Shown here in pieces: positions 21,260 through 35,075 of a stretch of DNA of 64,000 bases. The stretch is from Marsupella aquatica. Lineage: Eukaryota > Marchantiophyta. Numbering within the stretch: position 1 is the stretch's first letter; each line of letters begins with the position of its first letter. The translations under genes were made by a program, and so were the position numbers. The stretch lies in NCBI GenBank assembly GCA_973895155.1, contig OZ316891.1, positions 15,314,001-15,378,000 on the forward strand. Direction: 5' to 3'. The notes below the pieces were generated by a model that did not search any database, was not told the DNA's origin, and saw only the letters and a list, made by a program, of their open reading frames with translations.

Positions 21260-23030
21260 GCCAGCCGACCTAGGGAATCACCTATAGTATGCTCATCCAA
21301 ACCAAAGCTTGTTTGTGCCAGTGGACTAACAAGAGCCTCACAATAGCAGGGAGGTCTATTTTGCTGAAGCATGTTCTCCAGTCAATTCCTACCTATCACC
21401 TGGTGTCATTGGTGCTGTACAAAACAGGATAGCAAGAGATTAATTTTTTTTGCAAGATTCAAGAGGGGATCCAAGAACATCACTGGACACAAGAAAGCTC
21501 TGCTAGCCTGGAAGGTCATCTTCTCAGCCAAAGGGAACGGGGGATTGGGAATTCAATCTTTTGACGAGCAAGCTCAAACACTGAAGATGGGGCACATCTC
21601 TAAACTCATTGTTGGCTTGAACGTGACTGGGTGCGAATGGCACAAGAAATCATTACGACGGGGCTAAATTTGGGTATAGGAACGAAATAAAGGAGAAATT
21701 GGGTTGCCACTGAAGCACTGCTATTGAGTGATGAGCTGCTGATCAAAGGTTTGCCATCTTTGAAGAGCCTGATCCAGGGATGGTTTGCCAAGAGACCAAC
21801 AGCTCAAATTCAACTTTGGGGAAGTTACCATCCCACCTCCCAATTGAGCAGACCATGGTTTTGTACCTCCGCACCATGCAGGGCTCTGCTCAACCAGGTG
21901 TGGACCTGAGGAGATTCATGGCTAATCCCAACTCCTTGATCTCCAGACTCAGCACGGTGAGTGGATCCCTGAGGAGGAGATCCAATACCAAATTTGGGGC
22001 ACCCGGGTGATTGGGAATGCAGAGTCTTTCCCTAAGGTGAGGTTTTTCATGTGGCATCTTTTGAATCCTGGTTTCTTTACCTACAGCAGGGCGAGCCACT
22101 GGGGTGTGTGTGATGGCATTTGTGCTTGGTGCAAAATCCAGTTTGAGCACACTGAGCACATGTTCTTCAGCTGCAAATCTATTACCACAAAACGGGCCAC
22201 AAAATGGAACGAGCTGCAAAGATTGCTGCAACATACTACTGCTTTGAAGATACCTCAAGGTTCCCTTTAGAATGCTATTGTTGCTGCCATTCAGGTGCAC
22301 AAGAGAAAACTAGGCCCAATGATTCTGATCATCGAGATGTGCTCCAGTATTTGGAACGAGAGAAATGGAGCTATCTTTTCTCAATTTTTGGGGCGCCTTC
22401 CCGGTTGGGTCAAACTGAAACCCATGTCCAAACTATGATTGACATATGCAATTCTGAGAGGACAAGGAAACAACTTCAACTTGCGATCAACCAACTCCAG
22501 GTTGTTCTTAAGCCTTGGGAGAAAATTGACGGCCCTCTAGCCTTGAATTTTGATAATGTGAACTGCTTACAAACATCCCAGCACTATGATTGAGGTGGAA
22601 TGACCCTAAAGAGGATAGAAGTACTGCCCACTGCACTAAGGACGTCAATTATGGCATGGGAGTTGCTCTTTTGACCTTAAGAGTTGGGAACAACCTAGTT
22701 GTATCAACAGGAACAAGGCATATAATAAGAGTATGATGTTTTTGTCTGATTGTTCTAGACAGTCCAATGATCAATTGGAGTTTATGTTGCTTGGTAGAAG
22801 TAAACAGAATAGGAAAATGACTGTCTGGAACACCGGTGGGGTCACCATTAGGTGGTTTCTTTGGGTACGTTCCTTGGCCTGACTAGTGATTTGAGTGTTT
22901 TCCTTGCGATACTTTGGCCCTTGGGTGCATGCATGGGTCCCATTTTGTTTCCTTTGCTTGGGTGGATTCGTCCCCGTGCCTGGTATGATGGGTGTTCGCC
23001 CCCCTTTTTCAAAAAATTAAAAAAAATGTG
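21260..23030 (+). mobile_element. Degraded LINE (non-LTR retrotransposon), 3' half
   Basis: On the plus strand, but across broken frames, I can read typical plant L1-type LINE C-terminal blocks. The first is CQWTNKSLTIAGRSILLKHV with LQSIPTYHL at about 21316-21420. The next is HKKALLAWKVIFSAKGNGGLGIQSF at about 21491-21560, given here in two overlapping pieces: HKKALLAWKVIFSAKG and NGGLGIQSF. Last is a zf-RVT domain at about 22035-22170 (KVRFFMWHLLNP, then CAWCKIQF, TEHMFFSC). The segment ends in a proline-coding 3' tail and an A-rich run at about 23008-23029, as expected at a LINE 3' end. The reverse transcriptase catalytic centre and the first ORF are absent, so this is a 5'-truncated, mutated remnant. 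Confidence 0.85.
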
Positions 23031-23984
23031 CACCTACTATTTTGCATAGAACACAATGGTAACCTTAATGTATCTTCTGGATATAAAGGTCTCTTCCAGG
23101 TATCCATGCGCTACCACTGGCCGGGCCACTGGCAAGAAGTGAAGGTGTACATAACGATCCACTCGTTGTAAGAAAGATTCTCTAGTAGGAAAAATACTTG
23201 GAATAAAAGTGGGTGTTTCTACCTAGGAATATATTTTTCAGTGAAGAAGTCAAAATTTAGAAAATTTGTGAGCTTCAACAAGCTTGGATGAGATCTCCAT
23301 ACCAAATCTTTTAACTGAATATAATATAAAAGTTGGCATGTTGAATAAGATATACGTTTTAACTTGGATAAATGAAGTTGGGTATATTGTTTTACTTTGA
23401 AACAAAGAGCATTTGGGGATTTAATCCAAACTTGAAAGTCTGGATAGAGATCCCATCAGAGCATTTGGGGCTGTATCAAAACAAGAGGATTGATTCTTGG
23501 GGTGGGGAGTGAGGTCTTGCCCTCTAGTTTGGATAGAAACCCCATTAGCCAAATTTGCCAAAGTCTTACCTGGAAAGGTGGCTGTTGACTGACACAAAGA
23601 AAACCACACAAGAGGTTGTGACTAATTCATCAACAAATTATTTGGCCAAATGAGTTAAAGCCTTGAATCTAATACAATATGTATCAGAAAATTAATTGCA
23701 AACCACGCTTCTAAGTTTATATTAAAATTTATGGGAAAATGTACCTCCAGGGCCAGGAATCAGTCACTATCTGAAATTCCCAGATTTCTAGAAAAAAGAA
23801 ATGCCTTGAATTGGATTCCCTGTTCTACAATGCACAGGACCATGCTGGAATATGAAGTTGAATGATAGGTTGTCTCAAAGTTTCAAAGTTGCGGATGATG
23901 GTTTTTGGCCATAACAAATGACCATAACTTTCACAGGGTTTTGTATAAGTATTTTGTTTTCATTAGCCTCTAGAGTGGCTTATG

Positions 23985-24095
23985 GTCATGGCAAAAAGTT
24001 ACGGACTATGAAATTGGTAGTCCATAACTTTTTCTGTCCATGGCCTCCATCAATTTTGAGGTTTGATCGAGGGTTTGATACCCCCGGTTGGGTTG
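23985..24095 (+). repeat. Diverged dispersed repeat, copy B
   Basis: Partner of 1262-1380, with the same ordered words. See that entry for the shared motifs. Confidence 0.5.
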
Positions 24096-24689
24096 TGACG
24101 CTGAATTCTCAACGGAAAAAAGTGAAGACGGCTGACTCAATTCAGGCTACTGTTAGTGGGAAACTCATTTATGAGCTCCCCTTGGCTCCCCACCTCTTAG
24201 AAGCCATCCTCTGCCCAACTAGAATAGCACCTCAAATGATCAAACAGTCCCTTTCCTCATCACAAATGAGACCCCCAATATGTTGGCGCTTGCAAAACTC
24301 ACCAAAGCCCACCACCGGCCGGTCACACCAAAAATTTACTGCCATCCCCAAACCCGTGAGTTTACCTGTGCACAATTGACCAACACATGTGTGAGTCGAG
24401 CTTCTCGCATACCCAATCCAATATTTTCCTGTGCAAGCCTGACCTTTGAACAGAGGCAGACGTTTGGACGGTAGATTTATATGCAAGTTGCATGGCAGAG
24501 GGGCGCTGCTTCCCAGCCGCCTTTCTACCAGAAAAATGGAGGTGGGAGCAAATATCATAGTTGCCCCAAAAACTTACTGAATGGAGGCACTCTTGGGGGT
24601 ACCTGTATATCAAAATATGACATACACAGTGTAAGACATCCTTTCGTACCATGATAAATCTTGTTATTTTCATTAATACCATATATTAG

Positions 24690-24744
24690 CACATTTTGAT
24701 GTGTGATTTCTTCAAATATGGCTACCACATTTTGATGTGTGATT
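24690..24744 (+). repeat. 19-bp direct repeat, 36-bp period
   Basis: cacattttgatgtgtgatt occurs exactly at 24690-24708 and again at 24726-24744. Confidence 0.92.
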
Positions 24745-25505
24745 AGTGGCAGGGCACTCTTGGGGTGTGTCCTTGCCAATATATGCCCCTATGAGACAGA
24801 GTAGCGGTTGGGGCTCCATGGCCAGTCCTCACTAAATATAAGCAGCTATGGGAGAGTAGCGGTTGTGGCACCAAGGTCCCACAGCCGGAGATTCTCTGGG
24901 GAACTGAACAGTCTCAAAGCAGTTCATGGGTGCCAAGCTTTTCCTTTGCAAAGGAGTGCAAATGGTGCTGCCTCCTTCACCACACTGCACATTTGAGCCT
25001 GTGAAGACCACTCTTGTGAACAGTGTGTGCGACCGTTGGGATATGCTCGTTTGGACAAGCAAAGGTGCAGGAATTCCGTTGTTCTCGAGGTCTCAAGGTA
25101 GGAGTAGTGAAAACGACGACCCTGGAAAGGTGTCCAGGAACGTTTGACCAGAATCACAATTTCCATATTGGAAACGACACAGATTCGATGCCCGTTCGGG
25201 AAATCTACCTGCCAAGTCATCTGAAAGGACCGGAGCGAGCCTCATCGATTCTTGGAACCCCGCCTCAAGTCTCGGAGGCTCGTGCAAAGATCCAAGGCAA
25301 TAATGCTTTTGAGAGCTCTACCGAACTCTCTCACTCACTCTGAGGACCAACATGGTGTGAATTCGCAATGTTACTGAGCCTCTGCAGACAGCAACAATTT
25401 CCACTGGACGGTTGACATGACTCTGCAGAAGTGGGCCGTCATGGACTGCCTTGACGAGTTCAAGGAGCTCGTGAGCTGATTTGTAAGAATTGTTACTGAG
25501 AGGAG

Positions 25506-28500
25506 ATGGCGTCTTTTGGACCTTGGGCCTCAGAATTGTTGTCACGTGAAGAGGGAACTTCGTCCACCACACAACCTTATGTTGACGATGAGCTGGAGCA
25601 CCTCTTGGACAGCGGATGTTCGACCCCTGCTGGAGAGGCAAATGCTGCGAATGGCCCGGAAAAGGCAAATGCTGCGAGTGGAAATTCCGTGCAGTCGCAT
25701 GGAATGTCCCTTGCCTGCCAAACACCTTCTCCAGTTCCCCAGAACAGAGCGAATTTTCAGATCCATGCTGCTGCAGCGAATTCCAGGGACCAATGTGCAG
25801 CCCCAAGCTCGTCTAAGTTTCAATTCACTGCAGGAGAGAGTTCGACGGAGCTCCATTCTCCCAGTTCCTCTAATATTCAAATCAATGCAGCCAATTCGAA
25901 TGGGCCATGTTCTCCAAGCGCTCATGAAGCTCGTGGCCCATCCCTTGCTTCCCCGCCAGTGTCCAAAACAGCTTCCTCACTAATTCAGTGTCGCTCTGAA
26001 TACCCATTGACTCCAGGGGAAGAAGACGATGGCAGGACTACAGGGGCTACTTTTCATGATCTATCTAGAAGTTTATCGTATTTTAGCCAGCCTGCCATGT
26101 GCTCTCCTTCCTTGCCTACCAGAGGTGAAGCTAGTGGATGTACCACCCCCGTCTCTGCTGAGTGGGAATGCACACCGGGTGCAACTCCAACCCAAGGTGA
26201 GAATGTTAACGACGGGGTCACACTGCCTTACCTCACAGACTGAGTCTGTTATGCCTCTCCCAGCACCAAGATAATGGCAAGGAAGATTTGTTTCCACTTG
26301 TCAGTGGCCATCGGATTGAGAGTCAAGAAATCATAAGTTAGATTACCCAGTTTATTTTCATTAAGTCAGCTGATCGAATTCTCTTTTCTTCTGGGTGAAT
26401 GTGCCCCTGAAGGAGATCGTGTTTGACTCAGTAATATTAAGTCACATAAATCTATCTGACCTTTTTACTTTGTATTATCATCAGGAACGGGAACAAATCC
26501 TGCCTGGAATGAAACAGAGAATATCCGGAAACGACTGGTCTCACGTGACCTGTTTTCTGTTTCGAGCCCCGCGAAGGCTCGGAAGATTATTTCTAATGAT
26601 GTCACGACGAATCTGCTTCAGTTTGACGGTCCCGCTATACAAAGTAAGACTTCTGATTCTCGAACAGAAGGTAATGTCAGCTGCCATTCAACATTTGAAG
26701 TCCATCTGAGTCGAGCTTTGACAGTGGAGCTCATGACACTCAAGGGTGGATGAGTTTTTTTATCATTGATACCTTTGACAACTGTATGAGAAATACACCT
26801 TAATTTAAAATAAACGAAATGCTCTTCCTCTCATGCAGACCTTGTGGGATGTTTGTCCAGCAGGCCCTACATGTTCGACCATTGACATACACAAGAGAAA
26901 TATATTTGGCGAGCCGCAACTCATTCCATTTCCTGTTTTGAATCCACATTTGCGAGCTCTAGGGAACCTGGACTTCACGACGGCGTTTCAACTGCTTGAG
27001 AGGTTGAAGGGGTAAGTTGGCAATTTATTTCCTTCAATCCTGTCTTGCGGGCTAACGAACAGAGGCCCTGAAAGCTTGATGCAGGGAATGCATTTCCTTG
27101 TTCAAGGAGGACGTGTTATCGATTTGGATAGAGTCCTTGTTATCTCCATACTGGGTCATTGTTGTGTAAATGTTTTTATTGTAATCAGCTTCTTTTCTCT
27201 TTGCCTGGAGGTTGTAGTGTCTATCTGCCTTATGCTATTTCAGCTTTGAAATAATGGAGGAAGTTGTGGTTTCCTTCATTGCTGGCTGGCCGTGGACTTA
27301 TCAACTGTCTAGTGTTTGGATGCGTTGGAACGTGCAATGATGGAAGCAGGTTTCATTCATGCAGTGCCTCCGTACCTGTAATCTCCATTTTTCAAAATAA
27401 TGAGCATCTGCTTCTATCTTTGGAGCAATGCTAAAGTTCTAGCTGGATGTTGGAAATTTCAGGAGAAATTTGGAGGAAACCTTCAGCCTTGGGACCATCG
27501 AGAAGCTGATGACCATACCCAAGGCTAATGTGCAAGCATACCTTCTGCATCTCGAACCCCGACAGAATTGGCGTAACCTTTGCATCAGGGTACTTTTCTA
27601 TTTCCAAGTCATTCAAGCATTTAAGCTGTTGAAAGAGTTTTGTTCTTATTTGAATGTCAATACTTTCGCGTTGTTCAACTGTAGATGGAACTGATCGAGG
27701 TTACTAATGATATCAGTCCTTATATACGCTATAGGATGATCGTCTTGTAAATCAGCGAAGTGTGTAGCCATAACCTATTGGTGCAGTACGAAGAAAATTT
27801 ACATCGTCAGACATGGATTCATTCCGATGAGGTCCAAATTACGTTCATTACTCTGGCTGATGAAATCACAAATTCTTCACATCGCCCATTTTCGTGCGGG
27901 TTGTCTAACTGCAAGCGCTTGTCTTCAACGTTCTTCATACTCAAGGGGAACCTAGTTTTCCGAGCTTGATGAACAGAGTTTGGACAAACGATGCTATGGA
28001 AGGCTCTGTTGATTCTTAATCAAGAATGATCTTATAGCGGTGCATTCATTTTACTTACCCTGTCTTCAAAGTTCGATCTCAGATAATTTGGCTAACCCGA
28101 ATCGTCGTCACGGCAGGAGGCCCCCTTCACTGAAAATCCTCGATTTGAATGCTGCGCCAACCTTGCGGGCAGGCTATCATTCAAGGTTCGTGACCTACCT
28201 CCGTTCCTGTTTATGTCTCCTGGCTGTGACATTTATTTTCAAAGTTGTACATTCGACGTCACAGAGTCACCTTGATTAACCCTGGATTGCGCGAGGTTCT
28301 ATGGTTTGATTTACTGGAACACTGCGATGGTATCTTGATAACGGTCGAGCAGAAGACATCCCTTGTTTAGCCTGTGGTGATTCGTCCAGTCCAACCCTTA
28401 CCATAGTAAGATTTTTAGGGAGTTCGAATCAAAAGACGCAACTGAACCAGGGTTGGATTCCAAGTTACTCTCGTTATGATATTGATTGTGAAGGGAGCAT

Positions 28501-31500
28501 TAATTGTCCGGCAAACCTCTAAACTGTCGTTCTCGTCTTGATCATGGACTAAGAATGTGTTTGCTGCAGCTATTCGAGCAAAAGGAAGGCCTTACTGCAC
28601 TGCAGCGATGTTTTGGTCCTGACAGGGTCCTGAGGGTTTTCTTTGCCGCTGGGCCAGGAGGGAGGGAAGGAGAGAGTGTAGGCAAATAATGAAGGAAGGG
28701 ATCATTGTTGGCCTCCGTTATTATCAGTACTGGAGTATGTTCTATTAATCTCTTCCTTTACAATTATACTCTGGGATATAAATTTCACTGACTAGCGATT
28801 CAAGGGCATCGTAAGAAATAGAAAACAATTCGAGCGTTAAACACAATGACCAAGAAACTTGGCAATACAGTGCTTGTCGTGATTGTATTGTTAATAATGT
28901 ATCTGAATAATCTTTATATTCTCTCCCTGCTTCGAGTGAGGGAGGGTCTTCCAATATGCTCCCTTTGCAAGACTTAAAAAATGATTTTGATGACATAGAC
29001 AAATGAAGTAAGCTTTCAATGGGTCAAGGTAGACTAAACTCGAAAGATCGAAGCGGACCTGGATTTGAATCCTCATTCTGTATCTTAATCTTCTAACCTA
29101 CGTATCATTAGTTTGAGTTCGGATTGTCCAGTGTTCATTGATTACACTTGCAAATAGTTTATCCTCTGTTTTCGGTTCCGAAGAACTTGGAATTTTACCT
29201 TCTGATGTTTTTGTGTTTGATTTTTGGTGGGCATAAATAGCTCACAAAGACACGGGGAACGACTTCAAGAAGAAGACTAGGCCTGTGGGTGAGTCTTCTG
29301 TTTCCCAAGAAGTGGATGGTTACTCCCTGATTGGTTCGAATTTGAATGTGCGATGTACTCCTGTCAATTGTTACATGCCCTTGCGAGAAAATGGATAACC
29401 GAAGTACATGTGTCCTCTACTAGATGAAGAATTCTGGAGCGCCACTCACTGCTACTTTGTGTGCACGAGCTCGGAGGCAGAAGTAGACAAAACTAACAAG
29501 CACTTCAAGCAATTTAGAACCATACGTGAAGCTCGGTGTTACATGATGCATATTCATACGACACCAAACATATCCAAGTACACAGCCAGGTGTGTCGTTG
29601 GAGTGTCACTCTTTTGGCGTGGAATCATATCCATTGGAAGAAAGCTCTCAATGATTTGCGAATTTCTCCATCTGGTGACTAGTGCTCGGACTGGTAACTA
29701 GCTGAATAGATTTATTACCAATCTGCATTCCTGAAAAATCCCCTAGGGTGGTAGACGAATCCTCCTCCACGGACAGGGAAAAGTCAGCCTTTCTGGTCTT
29801 TAGAACGTACTTCTAATTACAGTAGAGGCTTTCTGGGAGGCACATGATTTTGGCGATAAAACTGCAATCTTCTTTCTGTAGCCCTACTGGCATTCAATCC
29901 GTTTTCTACAGAAGATCCATTCATCCAGATACTCTTGTTTCCTTCCAATCCCCTTTAGAGGCTACCACCATCCAGGTTACCTTACATAGAGGTGGCACGC
30001 ATTCAGAACCAACTGCCATCATTCACATTTTCCGCTATGGTTGTTCGATGAGATGAATGGCTCCCTTTCAAGCACTCGCCATCGCAGTCACTGTGGTAGT
30101 CTTGTCCGTCTAAAACCGATTCAAGAGGGAGATCACGAGTTCTCGGTAGTACTGAGAGACATTGTACATGCTGAAGTGTCAAGCACGAATTATTCTGAGC
30201 TGGAACTTGATCAACACGTCTAAATGCGATTAATCTTGTTGCAACTTGCGATTAATCAGGTTGCAACTTGCGCTATCTCAAACCCAGCATATTGACCTTG
30301 ATCTTTCTACAATCAGTGTGACGCTCGAAGAAGATCTCCAGTGCAAGGTACTAAGCCACATGAGTGCACGGGGTTGTTTATCATGTCGGATGCTCTGCTT
30401 GATCTGCAGGAGTAAAGGGTACATCCCAGGCCTAATCTGGTTCCCATGATGGCTGTAGGACGACATGACCGGGTTGAAAACCATTTGCACAGATGGTGCA
30501 GGGTATATTAGTGTTGATCTTGCGAATGAGATTGCCGCGAGCCTTAATAACGGAACGACAAACCCAGAGAAAGTGTTTGGAAATCAGGTGACCCATGCTG
30601 ATCTTGGGTAGTGGGTAAATTTGCAATATGCCATTTGGCTCACTTACAAGCATTGGAAACTTGTTATAAGTGTGTGGATGGTGTACTGATGTTGGGACAT
30701 ACCTTGAATTCCAGGAGTATCCGTCACTAATCCAGATTCGTCTTTTCCACAATGGATCTGCAAGCAAAGGCACACTTCTTGCACATAACACGGTTAGAAC
30801 TTCCCCTTGACTATGATGGCACTGTGAAATGATTCTTCGTTCTTTCCTGACAATTCATCCAAGTTTCCCAGACTAGATTCTGACCAAGTCATTACTTTCC
30901 GACCGACAGACGATGATTGGACATGAAATAACTAACCAACATTTTGTTTGATTCATTTTCAGTTGGGTCGAAGAACCATTGTATTACGTAAATCAATGCA
31001 GAAAGTGGAAAGTGATCCAGAACTTTCTGACTTTCAATCTTTCAACTCACTGGAGATATGCGGATACAGGTCTTGTATAGTGATCTTCCTAACTTGGAGC
31101 ATCTTTGATCGCTGGATACATGTGAGAGTAATTTTACGGGTAAATTTGCTGATATTATTCGCTTGAATTGTATGCGGCTGTTGCAGCAAGCCTCCTCGAG
31201 AGGCGAAGCTTTCACGAGAATTGATTGTGTTACTCACTCTTGGGGGAGTGCCTCGATCATTCTTTACGAAGCTTGTTGATAAGGCTATAGAGAACGTGGG
31301 CAATATAGTGAATGATCCAAGAGCTGCCTGGATGGGTATGATGTTAATTCCTTTGGCCTTACTGCTGGTGATGTCATATTCTAAAAAAACCCTACCTGGT
31401 CCACTCATTTCTCTTACATATCGATAACTGCGTAGTGTGAGTTTGTAAGTTGTTCACGTTCTGAGTCCCAGCCGTAATTGTTCTGAATGGGAAAAGTGCT

Positions 31501-34500
31501 CTCTTTTCAATTTTGGTTGAGGTTGGTATTTAAATTTTTGATGTTTCCTTCTGATCTCAGCGATTCAAGACTGGAACAACGATAATGCCAAATTGGCTCG
31601 AAGAATGCTTCTTGCGGGGATTCCCCCGAAAGAACCGTTTCTACAGAAGACCCTCATGGGGTTGAGGAAGGATTTGTTACAAGACTTCCGTAAAGGAAGA
31701 GTCTCTTTGCCTGATTCGTGTTATTTATATGGGACAGCCGATCCAACTGGCACACTCGAACCGAATCAGGTTGCCATCACAATGTAAGAAGGAAGCATAC
31801 TTGTCGATCGCTACTAAGGTGTCATCCCCATTGCTCGTTTCTGAATGCTAGTATTACCTCGTTTCCATTACAGTACTGAACGATAATGGAAATGTAACTA
31901 TTGTCACTTCGTGCAACGATTCAATTTACTATGAAGTAACCAGGCGATCAAATATGGTGCATGTATTTCCAAGCTCTTCGTCTTGTGGAAAAGTTGAAGT
32001 GTCCTGTGATACGAGGCTTTCTTCTTCAGTGTTAGAAGAAAGGACTAGCACGACAGGAAATGAGACAGTCTCCAGTTAGTATATACGAGTGTCTTAAGCA
32101 ATAAACTTTTCGTCTGAGGTTATTGAATACACGTACTTAATGATGACTATTTCTGTGATATTTACACAATTTTCATGATGAGAAACATTTGAATGCTAGG
32201 AACGCTTACGATTTTTATTTCATTTTACATTGAATGTCGTAATGCAGGGGTTACGGACTTGTGTCTTGGCCACACGTAGGTGTATTTAAGAGCCCCGGGA
32301 AACACCCTGGGGATTTTCATGACTTTGAAGCCATTGCAAACAAGGAAATTCAAGACGTTGTTGGCAGTGGCAAGTACGTTATATTCTTCTCCACTAAAGG
32401 TTCGCGTTCTATTCCGGATGAGATTGCCAGCAGTGATCTGGATGGCGATAAGTATTTCATAACTTGGAATGACGAGGTAAGATAAGAAAGTGCTATATCT
32501 TCTTTACTTTGGAGTTCAGGAATCTTGGATAAATTAAATGAATGCGCTGGCCAGGTTTAGGCAAAGGTGGCAATGGTACATCTACGTCCAGGTGGCAGGT
32601 TCCGTTGTTGTTTTGGTTCCGCTGAGGTTATCAGAAGTTGGTATTCACATCGGTAAAAATTGTCTGAAGCCTGAAAAGTCGTTAGTGTTTCTTCTTTTCC
32701 GCAGCTACTTGCCCACTACGCGGAGCACAAAGTCCGATGGCTCAAAAAGCCAGACGAGAGCGTGGAGTCCGCCGTGTGCAAACCTGTGGATCTTCCGTGG
32801 GAAGAACTGGAAGACAGACTGATTTATAAATTCATCAATGCTCGCTTTAGTAACAGGTAGTCCCTCTATACCCGTGTGTCCAGAGCTCTCCATATTTTAT
32901 AGTGAATGATTCTAAAGTACCGATGTAACTGAGGGAAGTGAATGAATTAAATTACTATCTATGGGAATGGTGCTGGTAGTAGACTACAAGCATGCTTGGC
33001 TGTTTGGTCTTGCATGACAGTTTCTGTGAGGGCATCCCTTGGATTTCAGTATTACCTCCGAAATCTAGTATAGCTAAGACATCAATTTCCACATGCCGGA
33101 TAACTCACTTACGTTTTGATGCTGGTTACAGGAATGACGTTGGCACTGTTGCAAACTGGTGGTTAACACATATGGATCTTTATCTCTTTTTGAGGGAATG
33201 TGATCCAGACCAGAGTAAGATTCATTACGAGCAAGCGTTGGAACTCGTTGGCTATTTTTATGCTCTCGTTGATTCTGAGAAGACTGGGATAAAGGTGAGA
33301 AGCCGACAATAATTTTCCAATCGAGATGCTTTGAGAATTGAGTTTTGCAACGATTGTAGTATGCACAGTAGAAGACAACAATGAATTAATTGATTTCACG
33401 GATTCACTACTGAGAAGAGGGACTGAAACTACCAGATGGCAGAATTGTCACAATGCTGACAGGTAAACAGGGTCTCTACCAGCGACTTGGATTTCTTTTT
33501 ACATCAAAATTTAGCTACGGATCAAAATTGTTTCGCGCATGTTTTAGTGAATAAACTCTTCATCCCGTTCCTTGAGGCCCCGGTATGACCTTTTTCAAAA
33601 TACAAGAATAACGGTCAGAAGTATTGGGCTGTATGTGCAGGTGAATTACCCAAAAAGGTTGGGACCAGAACGAAATCCCCATTTTCTAGAGAACAGCGAA
33701 AAACATGAAAACAGCAGAAAAGGTTACAGTTTCGGTTATTGTACATATATGAGAGATAAAAAAATTGGTTATGGTATTTATTTTAAGCTCGACAATATCT
33801 ACAGATCTACCACAATTTTGGGTGAGATATATGACAAGGCACTTCGTGCAGAAGAAAATTGGAAGCTTCATTCATATGGTACACTCTTATTCAATTAGTC
33901 TTTTGGAATTCCTAAAATATTTTTGATTCTCTTCATTTGTGCTATATTGGTTCCAATGTATCCCGTCTCGTCTCAATTGGTACTTGGTACTTTCCCTCCG
34001 TACTGACTTTTGGCAGTTATTTTTTCATGGATTCTTCAGTAAATGATCTCTCAAACTTAAAACAGCAGGTCGGGTCTGGATGTGAAGGAACTGCGCAGCT
34101 GTGACCATCTGTCGCTAGCTACCTCCTATAGGATCATGCAAAAGAGGCTCAAAGGGCGTTATGCTCATCATCCATCGTAATATTGCCAGCGCAATTGCCA
34201 CAAAGCCTAATCTGGACCAGGTCACAGTCGTGCTGTATGGACTCGTTCTGATCACGTCTTCGACGACCAAAGATGGGCAGACTCTACATGTAGGCTGTGA
34301 CTAGCAGAAGCCGTATCAATTCACTTGTTGTGCCATAGGACGACATGTCTAAATAATTTATATCTCATTCAACTTTTGGTTGGAGTTTGATCGCAGTGGA
34401 TATTGAGCTTGAGCAAGCCTTCAAAGTCACGGAGAACAACTTTTCGTTATCCGACCTTTGCAGAGAATGGTCAAACAATTATGCAGCTTACAATGAAGAA

Positions 34501-35075
34501 ATGAACACTCATATGTCACTAACAGAGTCAGACCCTTCACTGGGTGAATCTGGCTGTAGTTCTATCTATCTCAAATACAGACGAGTAAGTATGAGATTGA
34601 TATCGACGTAGTCTCATTTTCAGCAATGCAAGATTCCCTTTTGGCTCTAAACTTGGATTCGTTGCAAGACCTCGATAATTGGCTCTGAACTTGGATTTTT
34701 GCATAGTGTTTTAGCTTTATAACACGTACTGACATAACAACCCCTTTTCTCCAGCATCTTTACGACGCAGATTCACTCAACGGATCCACAAGAGAACTCG
34801 ACATCCTCTTTGCCAATGCATCGGCTATATATGCAGTGGTTTATCAGGAAGCTAAAAGTGACCTAAGTCGTGGTCGGGCTCCGAAATTCAGCTTTGCGTG
34901 GAAGGTGGCAGGGACACTTCTATGTAGCATGTTTGAAAAATATTACAGAAGGAAGGGAGAAGATCCGTTGGTTGTATCGGTGCAGGCATTGGAAAGGATT
35001 TTTGGAAAGTCGCCTTGTCAGGACACCAGAGAAGATAACATTTGTCGATTTGAAGAAGACTCGGATGTATTGTAA
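25506..35075 (+). CDS. RDR: RNA-dependent RNA polymerase, plant RDR family (RDR3/4/5-like)
   Basis: About twenty exons. The start at 25506 opens a Ser/Ala/Asn-rich stretch (to 26196) and is the least certain part; at least one splice choice near 26643-26839 is unresolved. Recognisable RDR blocks follow: ALQRCFGPDRVLRVFF (about 28590-28640), ATHCYFV and TTPNISKYTARC (29440-29590), ICTDGAGYISVDLANEIA (30480-30540), PSLIQIRLFHNGSASKGTLL (30720-30780), IVLLTLGGVPRSFFTKL (31218-31275), and DSCYLYGTADPTGTLEPNQV (31710-31775). The catalytic exon 32246-32476 contains FFSTKGSRSIPDEIASSDLD followed by GDKYF. C-terminal exons 32704-35075 end with a helical domain. RDRs make double-stranded RNA from single-stranded templates for small-RNA silencing. 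The wording around 'GTADPTGTLEPNQV' resembles the RDR3/4/5 group, but the active site is DLDGD. No frameshift was found. Confidence 0.9.
30225..30268 (+). repeat. 22-bp tandem duplication within the RDR gene
   Basis: tgcgattaatcttgttgcaact (30225-30246) is followed at once by a second copy differing at two positions. It lies in an RDR intron or exon edge. Confidence 0.85.
32435..32449 (+). other. RDR catalytic motif DLDGD
   Basis: Codons gat ctg gat ggc gat encode the metal-binding triple-Asp motif of the two-barrel RNA polymerase fold. The second residue is Leu. The RDR1/2/6 group has DLDGD while RDR3/4/5 typically has DFDGD. Confidence 0.95.

Larger units (their letters stand above)
23031..25505. 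other. Repeat-rich intergenic DNA before the RDR gene
   Basis: No gene recognised. It contains the second copy of a diverged dispersed repeat (23985-24095) and a 19-bp direct repeat (24690-24744). The last several hundred bases may carry the promoter and 5' leader of the downstream RDR gene. I cannot see a clear TATA box that decides its start. Confidence 0.5.
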
